From NCBI GenBank assembly GCA_022825195.1, contig JAJDYL010000217.1, forward strand, positions 1-37,481: 37,481 nucleotides of DNA, written 5' to 3'. Below, one piece after another: positions 8,188 to 15,235 of this stretch (position 1 is the first letter of the stretch; each line of letters starts with the position of its first letter). The notes under the pieces were generated by a model. It had not been told where the DNA came from. It saw only the letters and a program-made list of their open reading frames with translations, and made no database searches. Source of the stretch: Alphaproteobacteria bacterium. GTDB lineage: Bacteria; Pseudomonadota; Alphaproteobacteria; Bin95. The position numbers and the translations under genes were made by a program.

Positions 8188-9647
8188 CAGGGACTCTGGA
8201 AGTGGAGCGTCTTCTCCCGGCGCCCGGCCATCTCCCCGCCGCACGCAATGTTCGTCTGTCCTTTTCGGGCGGCCGCATCGCCGGGGTCGGGGAGACCGGG
8301 CGCCCGTGCCGCGACGGACGCATCGCGCTGCCCGCCATGGTCAACGCCCACGACCACGGCTATGGCGTGCGCCCGCCCGCGCTCGGCGGCGCCGACGACG
8401 CGCTGGAATGCTGGATCGCTTCCTTCTCGCGGGCGACGATCGACCCCCGGCTGGAGGCAGCCGTCGCGTTCGGCCGCATGGCGCTTGCAGGCATCGGGGC
8501 GACCGTGCACTGCCATAACTCGCTGGTCGCGGACAATCTGGAATTCGAAGCCGCCGGGGTCGCCCGCGCCGCAGCCGATGTCGGCATAAGGGTGGCGTTC
8601 TCGTGCCCCGTTCGGGACCGCAATCCGTGGGTATATGGAGACCAGCGCGCACTCCTGCCCTATCTGCCCCCGGCCGACCGCGCCGATATGGAAGCCGCCA
8701 TTGCCGACGGCGGCCCCGCGCTCCGTCTGGTCGATCAGGTCGAGGCCGTCGCCGCGGCTCACGAGAGCGAACTGTTCCAGGTCCAGTACGGCCCGATCGG
8801 GCCGCAATGGTGCCACGACACCACCCTTGAGCGCATCGCGGAGGCATCCGCGGCAAACGACCGCCGCGTCCACATGCACCTGCTGGAATCCCGGCGCCAG
8901 CGCGCGTGGCTGGACGCCGCCTACCCGCAGGGCATCGTCCGCTTCCTCGACGATATCGGCCTGCTGTCGCCCCGGCTGACCCTGGCCCACGGGGTGCATC
9001 TCACGGATGCCGAGTGCGCGCTGCTGGCCGAGCGCGGCGTTACCGTGGCCGTCAACACCTCCAGCAACCTCAGAATGCGCTCCGGCGTGGCTCCCGTCGC
9101 GCGCTTCATGCAGCACGGGCTGCGCTTCGGTTTCGGCCTCGACGGCTGCGCGCATGACGACGACCAGGACTACTTCCGCGATCTGCGCCTCGCCTGGCGG
9201 CTGCACAACGGCACCGGCCTGGAGCACGCGCTTCCGCCCGGCCGCCTGTTCGATGCGGCCTGCCGCGACGGCTTCCGGTGCATCGACGGCAGCAACGACT
9301 ACGGCAGGGTCGCGCGCGGCGCCCGGGCGGATCTGGTCGTGCTGGACTACGCCGGCATGCGCGACGACTACCTGATCTCCGACGAAGACGAGCTCGACGT
9401 GATTCTGACGCGCGGGACCTCCCGGCATGTCCGCAGCCTGCTGGTTGCCGGACGCGAGGTCGTGAGCGACGGCGCCCTGACCGGCTTCGATCTGGCCGGC
9501 GCGGAGCGCGAGTTCATGGAACGCGCCCGGCAAATGGCAGCCAGCGACGCCGAACTGGCCCGCCACCGGCGCCGCCGGGACGCCGTGCGCGCTCATTATG
9601 CCGGGGGCGCCGCCTCTGAAACGGCTTCGTCAAATACGGGGCCATGA
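8184..9647 (+). CDS. Metal-dependent amidohydrolase / aminohydrolase (chlorohydrolase-deaminase type)
   Basis: 487 residues. The metal ligands of the mononuclear amidohydrolase subtype can all be proposed: HxH in 'NAHDHG' (H56, H58), a His in 'VHMHLLES', a His in 'TLAHGVHLTDAE' and an Asp in 'FGLDGCAHDD'. The frame 'VAVNTSSNLRMRSGVAP' resembles the SNxxL segment of cytosine/guanine deaminase and atrazine-hydrolase relatives. It probably hydrolyses a C-N (or C-halogen) bond. ATG 8184 overlaps the LysR stop (ATGA). Being last in the operon, it could prepare an N-containing substrate for the CoA-ester steps, but no particular substrate is indicated. Confidence 0.88.
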   Translation: MTGTLEVERLLPAPGHLPAARNVRLSFSGGRIAGVGETGRPCRDGRIALPAMVNAHDHGYGVRPPALGGADDALECWIASFSRATIDPRLEAAVAFGRMALAGIGATVHCHNSLVADNLEFEAAGVARAAADVGIRVAFSCPVRDRNPWVYGDQRALLPYLPPADRADMEAAIADGGPALRLVDQVEAVAAAHESELFQVQYGPIGPQWCHDTTLERIAEASAANDRRVHMHLLESRRQRAWLDAAYPQGIVRFLDDIGLLSPRLTLAHGVHLTDAECALLAERGVTVAVNTSSNLRMRSGVAPVARFMQHGLRFGFGLDGCAHDDDQDYFRDLRLAWRLHNGTGLEHALPPGRLFDAACRDGFRCIDGSNDYGRVARGARADLVVLDYAGMRDDYLISDEDELDVILTRGTSRHVRSLLVAGREVVSDGALTGFDLAGAEREFMERARQMAASDAELARHRRRRDAVRAHYAGGAASETASSNTGP

Positions 9648-9951
9648 ATGCCGTCGTTTCCGAACCTGGATGAACGACCCCGGATGGCCGGCCCGCCGGT
9701 GCAGCGCTTGGCCTGTCCGCGCGGTTCGGCAACGCGCATTGTGTTCACACCGGGCATCGTTTAGGTTTCGCACGGCCCTTTTCGAGAACGCCCCATTGAC
9801 TTGGATTCAGCGGGCACGGAGCACGCGGTCCCGATCGGACCGCCATCGACGCGGTCGGATTTCAGGCCGGGAGAAGATGCTCCTGCCGGCTGAGCGCGCG
9901 CCCCGAGGCATCCGCGGCTAGCGGCAGCGGCCCCCCGTGGACAGGCAAGGC
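9648..9951. other. Intergenic region between catabolic operon and RiPP region
   Basis: About 300 bases without a credible gene. The frame open across 9598-9921 is Arg-rich and lacks a ribosome binding site. A TTGACT at 9796-9801 resembles a -35 box, but no matching -10 lies at normal spacing. I see no clear terminator after the amidohydrolase. This is the likely place for the exporter gene's promoter, by position only. Confidence 0.5.
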
Positions 9952-12279
9952 ATGGCAGGACGGCAATTTGCGACGCGATTTGCCGAACGGGTGCTTGCGG
10001 CCCGCTGGCTGGTCATTCTGGCCACGCTGGTCATGGTCGCGGTCGCGTCAAGCGGCATCGCCCTGCTCGAATTTTCGGCCAACTACCGCATCTTTTTCGA
10101 CGACGACAATCCGCAGCTTCTGGCGCTGGAAGCGCTGGAGAACACATACGGGAAGAACGAAAACATTGTGTTCCTGATCGTTCCGGACGATGGCGACGCC
10201 ACGTCCGAGGACGCTCTCTCGACGGCTGTCTGGCTTACAAAAGCCGCCTGGAACACGCCTTATTCCAGGCGCGTCGATTCACTCGCCAACTTTCAGTACA
10301 CGACCGCCGACGGCGATGACCTGTTTGTGCGGGACCTTGTCGATCCGCAACGGCTGGATCGGGCCGAAATCCGCTCGCAAATCCGCGACATCGCTTTGTC
10401 GGACCCGCGTATCGCAGGCAGCATTCTGGCCCGGAACGGCGATGTCAGCGTCGTAAACGTCACCGTTGAACTGCCTGAGGAAGACCTTCTGGAAGCCGTC
10501 GCCGAAGTTGCCGGATTCGCCAGGACGGTCGCCGCCGAGGCGGAAAAGCGGTTTCCCGGCATGGATCTGCGCATCGTCGGCACAGTGATGATCAACCAGA
10601 CCTTCCTGGAGGCCTCGATCGAGAGCCAGATGATCTTCCTGCCCGCAAGCCTTCTGCTGATGGCGGTGGTGCTTGGCGTCCTCACCCGGGGATGGGCGGG
10701 AGTGGCGGCGACCGGCATGGTCATCGTCTTTTCCATTTTCGCCTCGATGGGCCTCGGCGCGTGGATCGGTCTGCCCTTCACCCCGCCCATTTCGCCGGCG
10801 CCGACCATTGTGCTGATGATCGTCGTGGCGAACTGCGTGCATCTGCTTGTGGCCTTGCAACAGCGTTTGCGCGCCGGGGACCCCAGGCATGAAGCCATTG
10901 TCCGGTCCATCGCGCTCAACCTGCATCCGGTGTTTCTGGCAAGCCTCACGACGGCGCTGGGCTTCCTGAGCATGAACTTTTCGGAAGTGCCGCCCTATCG
11001 CGACCTCGGCAATTTCGTCGCTTTGGGCATCGCCGCCTCGTTCATCCTGTCCGTCACCTTTCTGCCGGCGCTGCTTTCGCTTCTTCCCATTCGCGCGCCG
11101 AAGGAGCGCCGGCTCCGCGGACCGGCAATGAGCGCGGTCGCGGAGTCCGTGCTGCGCCACCGAAAGGCGATATTCTGGGCCTGGCTGGTCATCGTGCCCG
11201 CACTGGCTCTGGCCATCCCGCGCAACGAGCTCAACGATGTCCTGGTTCATTTCTTCGACAAGGGAGTCGAGTTTCGCCAGGACACGGACTTCATGGACGA
11301 GCGTCTGAGCGGCAATACCGGGCTCGAATACTCGCTGGAAGCGGCTGCCGAGGGCGGTGTCACCGATCCGCTTTTCCTCACCGAGGTTTCGAATTTCGCG
11401 GCGTGGTACCGCGGGCAGCCGCCCGTTCGCCATGTGGCGGTCATCACCGATACCTTTCGGCAACTCAACAAGAGCATGCATGGCGACGACCCGGCCGCAT
11501 ACCGAATTCCGGAAAGCAAGGAGCTGGCGGCGCAATACCTGCTGCTCTATGAGCTCTCGCTTCCGCAGGGCCTGAACCTGAACAACCAGATCGACAGGTC
11601 CAGATCGGCCACGCGGGTGACGATATCGGCGAAGACGCTTTCGTCGCAGGAGCTGCTCGACCTCAATGCGCGGGCCAAGGCCTGGCTGAAGGAAAACGCG
11701 CCGAACATTGCCGAAGTCAACAGCACCGGCCCTGCCGCGCTGTTTGCGTATATCGGGCAGCGCAACATCCGCGCCATGGTGGTCGGCACACTGGTCGTGC
11801 TCCTCGCCATATCCGCCATTCTCCTCTTCGCCCTCAGATCGCTCAGGCTCGGCCTGATAAGCATCGTCCCCAATCTCGTTCCCGCCATACTGGGCTTCGG
11901 CGTCTGGGGGTTGACGGTCGGGCAGGTGGGGCTCTCACTGTCCGTGGTGGTGGCCATGACGGTCGGCATCGTCGTGGACGACACGGTGCATTTCCTCGCC
12001 AAATACCGCCGGGCGCGGCGCGAATACGGCCACGGCCCCGAAGAAGCGGTGCATTACGCCTTCGATACGGCCGGCCGGGTGCTGTTCACCACGACGGTCG
12101 TGCTGGTGGCCGGTTTCCTGATACTCGTTTTCTCTCCGTTCGTTCCTACCGCGCAGGTCGGGGTCCTGACCGCGATGATTATCGGTTTCGCGCTCATCGC
12201 CGACCTGACCCTGCTGCCGGCGCTGTTGACGGCTCTGGACCGGAGGAGTCCGACCGGGCAGGAGGCGCGCGCGCCATGA
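9952..12279 (+). CDS. RND/MMPL-family inner-membrane exporter (hydrophobe/lipid exporter type)
   Basis: 775 residues from ATG 9952, preceded by AGGCAAGG; a GTG at 9937 would add five residues. The architecture is two repeats: one membrane helix near 18-35, a ~200-residue periplasmic loop, then about five helices, all repeated from 'AIFWAWLVIVPALALAIP'. The first helix bundle includes 'PPISPAPTIVLMIVVANCVH' and the second 'VVVAMTVGIVVDDTVHFLAK', the Asp-rich proton-relay type motif of the family. Members move lipids, hopanoids and other hydrophobic molecules. A LolA-like periplasmic protein, which often accompanies these exporters, lies at 26206 on the far side of the RiPP operon, so the two may form one pathway. 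It could export a hydrophobic product of this cluster; this is inference. Confidence 0.9.
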   Translation: MAGRQFATRFAERVLAARWLVILATLVMVAVASSGIALLEFSANYRIFFDDDNPQLLALEALENTYGKNENIVFLIVPDDGDATSEDALSTAVWLTKAAWNTPYSRRVDSLANFQYTTADGDDLFVRDLVDPQRLDRAEIRSQIRDIALSDPRIAGSILARNGDVSVVNVTVELPEEDLLEAVAEVAGFARTVAAEAEKRFPGMDLRIVGTVMINQTFLEASIESQMIFLPASLLLMAVVLGVLTRGWAGVAATGMVIVFSIFASMGLGAWIGLPFTPPISPAPTIVLMIVVANCVHLLVALQQRLRAGDPRHEAIVRSIALNLHPVFLASLTTALGFLSMNFSEVPPYRDLGNFVALGIAASFILSVTFLPALLSLLPIRAPKERRLRGPAMSAVAESVLRHRKAIFWAWLVIVPALALAIPRNELNDVLVHFFDKGVEFRQDTDFMDERLSGNTGLEYSLEAAAEGGVTDPLFLTEVSNFAAWYRGQPPVRHVAVITDTFRQLNKSMHGDDPAAYRIPESKELAAQYLLLYELSLPQGLNLNNQIDRSRSATRVTISAKTLSSQELLDLNARAKAWLKENAPNIAEVNSTGPAALFAYIGQRNIRAMVVGTLVVLLAISAILLFALRSLRLGLISIVPNLVPAILGFGVWGLTVGQVGLSLSVVVAMTVGIVVDDTVHFLAKYRRARREYGHGPEEAVHYAFDTAGRVLFTTTVVLVAGFLILVFSPFVPTAQVGVLTAMIIGFALIADLTLLPALLTALDRRSPTGQEARAP

Positions 12280-12364
12280 TCCGCGTGGAGGGAGGCATTC
12301 CCGGCGGAGGAGTCGCGGCGGCGCGGCAACTTGCTCGACCCCGGCTTTCTGCCGCTTCGCGGAC

Positions 12365-12393
12365 TTGACCTTACCCGGCCGGGATTGCATACC
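12365..12393 (+). promoter_or_regulatory. Weak candidate promoter for the RiPP operon
   Basis: The 192 bases between the exporter stop and the adaptor contain TTGACC at 12365-12370 and, 17 bases on, CATACC. The -35 is good and the -10 poor. The gap is otherwise featureless. A separate start of transcription here is plausible because the following genes (12472-25492) are packed head to tail. Confidence 0.25.
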
Positions 12394-12471
12394 GATTCCT
12401 ACTTCTTGGTTCGAGCCGGATGAGATGTTCCTGGTCTTCGCTTGATCCCGGTGAGGAGGCTGCGCGCGGCC

Positions 12472-13023
12472 GTGTTCAATAATCCATTCGGCTCGTTTCA
12501 AAATACCGTTGCCGAAGCGAAAGAAGAACGCGAGCAACTCGACCGGTTGCTGACCATTTCAACGCCGCGGGAGCGCCTGCTTGTCGCCGTTACCGCCCTG
12601 TTGTTGGTCGTTCTTGCGATCTGGTTGTTCGTCGGCGATGTAACCCGCAGCGTTGCGCTGGACGGCATCCTTGTCGATCCCGGAGAAAACCGGACCGCGA
12701 GCGACCGGACCGTACAAACATTCGTCTGGGTCAGGAACAGCGCCGCCGTGCATATCGAACCCGGGATGGCAGCGGAAATAGAATTGACCAAGCCGGACGG
12801 GGAAACCGTCGCGCTGGACGGCGAGGTCGCGGGAATTTCCGGCGTGCCCTTGTCCGAAGGGCTCGCGGCATTTGAGGCGGCTGCGCCGGTTTCCGTGTAC
12901 CGCATGGATATCGCGCTCGATGAAGGACCCGATCCTGCGTCCCTTGCCGGCGCGACATGCCGGATTGTCGTCGAACTCGCAGCGCAATCGCCCGTCCAAC
13001 TGTTTCGAACGAGGCGGCCGTAA
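12472..13023 (+). CDS. Very short HlyD-like periplasmic adaptor of an NHLM-type export system
   Basis: 183 residues from GTG 12472, chosen because AGGAGG lies 12 bases before it; a TTG at 12442 would add ten residues. It has an N-terminal polar helix, 'LDRLLTISTPRERLLVAVTA' leading into one membrane helix (about 36-53), then a short periplasmic beta domain with 'VDPGENRTAS' and 'IEPGMAAEIEL'. The order matches both ends of NHLM HlyD-type secretion proteins (TIGR03794), which are usually around 400 residues. The long helical hairpin that normally reaches an outer-membrane channel is missing. Position directly before two ABC exporters supports the role. With the hairpin absent it may only anchor or regulate the ABC proteins. 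The family call rests on these segments and context. Confidence 0.7.
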   Translation: MFNNPFGSFQNTVAEAKEEREQLDRLLTISTPRERLLVAVTALLLVVLAIWLFVGDVTRSVALDGILVDPGENRTASDRTVQTFVWVRNSAAVHIEPGMAAEIELTKPDGETVALDGEVAGISGVPLSEGLAAFEAAAPVSVYRMDIALDEGPDPASLAGATCRIVVELAAQSPVQLFRTRRP

Positions 13024-13024
13024 G

Positions 13025-15235
13025 ATGGCGTTACGCGCCTCCAGGGGGGGTAGCGACAATGCTGCGCCGGACCTCTCGAAACGAAGGATAACCACGCCGA
13101 TCCTGTTGCAGATGCACGCATCGGAATGCGGCGCCGCCTGCCTCGGCAGCATACTGGCCTATTTCGGGCGCCGGGTGCCGCTTACCGAGCTGCGCGAGAA
13201 GTGCGAGGTCAGCCGGGACGGCAGCAGCGCCGCGAGCATCCTGCGCGCTTCCAGGCATTACGGTCTTGAATGCAGCGGCCTCAGCATGCGCGCCGACCAA
13301 CTGAAAAAGCTTCAATTGCCTCTTATTCTGTTCTGGCAATTCAGCCATTTCGTCGTCCTCGAAGGATTCGACGACAGCTACTTCTACCTCAACGATCCAT
13401 CCACAGGACGGCGCAGGCTCTCCGCGGAAGACTTCAATCGGGATTACAGCGGGATAGCTTTGAGATTCCGGCGCGGCGCCAATTTCAGCCCCGGCGGCGA
13501 GCAGCCCGGTCTTTTCAGGCGATTGGATGCCCTGCTCGGCGGGTCTTGGAAAGTGCTTTCCGGTCCGGTCGCCTGCGGTTTCATGCTGACGTTGCTGACG
13601 CTCATCGTTCCCGCATCGCTCACCGTTTTCGTGGACGACGTCCTGGAAAACCATGGAGCCTGGGGCGGACTGGTGGCGGCCCTGCTCGGCGGCGGCGTCC
13701 TGGTCTATATCCTGTCCTTGCTGAAGCACCGGTTCCTGAAGCGGCTCGCAGCCCGGATTTCGGTGATCGGCTACAGCCGGGGATTGTCGCGGCTGCTGCG
13801 CTTGCCGGTGGAGTTTTTCGAACACAGGCTGGTGGGAGACCTGACCGACCGGGTCTCCTCCATCGACAGGGTCGCGAAGAACCTGACGGACCGGTTCGTC
13901 GTGCTCGTCATCGACATGGCGATGAGCGCGGTCCTGCTTGTCGCCATGCTGGCCTACGATGTCCTGCTTGCCTCGATCGTGTTGTTGCTCGCCGCGCTGC
14001 ACGCCATGGCGGCGTATTTTCTCAACACGCTCCGGATTGTCCAAACCCAGGCGATGAGGCGCGAACAGGGGTTGCTGATCGGCTTCGGCATGCAGATGTT
14101 GAGCCACGCGGACAACCTGCGCATGACAGGGGCGGACGACCGGTTCTTCTCGCGCTGGAGCGGCCAGCAGGCGCGGGAACTGCGGGCGCGCCAGGCCTGT
14201 TCGGAGCTGGGCGCCGTCAACGCCGCGCTTCCGGATGTCGTTGCCGCGCTCCGCAGCGCGGCGATCCTGGGTATCGGGGGAAGCCTGGCCCTGGCCGGGG
14301 AAGTGACCCTGGGAACGCTCGCCGGGTTCTATGTCCTTGCAGAGATGTTCCTGGCGCCCATAGGGCGTTTCCTGGAGTTCGCCGACAAACGCCAGGCGCT
14401 CGAAACCGACTTGCAGCGGCTCGACGACATTTCCGGAGCCGCCGAAGATCCCTCCTTCGACCGGCGAAATCCGGAATCGGGGTCGATCTCCACGTTCAAG
14501 GGCCGGCTCCAGCTTACGGGCCGGCTCGAACTGCGAAACATCACCTTCGGGTTCAACAAGAGCCGGCCGCCCTTGATCGAGAATTTCAACCTCGTGCTCA
14601 GTCCGGGGCAGCGGGTTGCCGTGGTCGGTCCGAGCGGCTCCGGAAAATCGACCCTGGCTCGCCTGGTTTCGGGTGTCTACAAGCCCTGGTCAGGCGAAAT
14701 CCTGTTCGACGGCCACCCGCGGAACGAGATTCCCGAGGAAGTGCTGCGGCAGTCCATTTCCATGGTGGACCAGGAGGTGGTGCTCTTTTCCGCGTCGCTG
14801 CGCGACAACATCACCCTGTGGAACCCTGCCGTTCCCGACGAAGTTGTGTTCGCCGCGGCGCGAGACGCCCGGATCCACGACGAGATTCTGGTCAGGCCGC
14901 AGGGATATTCGACCCTCGTGGAGGAAGGCGGGGCAAACTTCAGCGGCGGCCAGCGGCAACGGCTGGAAATCGCACGCGCCCTGGTGGGCAATCCGACGAT
15001 GCTCATTCTGGACGAGGCGACGAGCGCGCTGGATGCCGCGACGGAGGAAGAGGTCGACGAGGCCCTGCGGCGCCGCGGCGTCACCTGCCTGATCGTGGCG
15101 CACCGGCTGAGCGCCGTCAGGGACTGCGACGAAATCATCGTGCTCGACAAGGGCGTCGAAGTGCAGCGCGGCACGCATGACGAGTTGATTGCCGACCGTG
15201 ACGGCACGTACTACAAGCTGGTCAGGTCGGGCTGA
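13025..15235 (+). CDS. Peptidase-containing ABC exporter (C39 domain, NHLM type)
   Basis: 736 residues. The N-terminal C39 peptidase has an intact active site: oxyanion Gln Q29, catalytic C35 in 'SECGAACLG', H108 in 'QFSHFVVLEGF' and D124 in 'LNDPSTG'. Six membrane helices follow (about 180-430), then the ATPase: Walker A GPSGSGKST at 535-543, signature 'FSGGQRQRLEIARAL' and Walker B MLILDEATSALD. It matches the NHLM peptidase/ATPase/permease type (TIGR03796): it cuts leaders after a Gly-containing site and exports the core. ATG 13025 lies one base past the adaptor stop. Expected substrate is the 83-residue precursor at 25692-25943; the leader-bearing toroid protein at 18217 is a second possible one. 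Confidence 0.93.
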   Translation: MALRASRGGSDNAAPDLSKRRITTPILLQMHASECGAACLGSILAYFGRRVPLTELREKCEVSRDGSSAASILRASRHYGLECSGLSMRADQLKKLQLPLILFWQFSHFVVLEGFDDSYFYLNDPSTGRRRLSAEDFNRDYSGIALRFRRGANFSPGGEQPGLFRRLDALLGGSWKVLSGPVACGFMLTLLTLIVPASLTVFVDDVLENHGAWGGLVAALLGGGVLVYILSLLKHRFLKRLAARISVIGYSRGLSRLLRLPVEFFEHRLVGDLTDRVSSIDRVAKNLTDRFVVLVIDMAMSAVLLVAMLAYDVLLASIVLLLAALHAMAAYFLNTLRIVQTQAMRREQGLLIGFGMQMLSHADNLRMTGADDRFFSRWSGQQARELRARQACSELGAVNAALPDVVAALRSAAILGIGGSLALAGEVTLGTLAGFYVLAEMFLAPIGRFLEFADKRQALETDLQRLDDISGAAEDPSFDRRNPESGSISTFKGRLQLTGRLELRNITFGFNKSRPPLIENFNLVLSPGQRVAVVGPSGSGKSTLARLVSGVYKPWSGEILFDGHPRNEIPEEVLRQSISMVDQEVVLFSASLRDNITLWNPAVPDEVVFAAARDARIHDEILVRPQGYSTLVEEGGANFSGGQRQRLEIARALVGNPTMLILDEATSALDAATEEEVDEALRRRGVTCLIVAHRLSAVRDCDEIIVLDKGVEVQRGTHDELIADRDGTYYKLVRSG

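Noticed and set aside
9796..9824. TTGACT as promoter of the MMPL gene
   Set aside because: The 17-base spaced hexamer is GAGCAC, with no resemblance to a -10 element.
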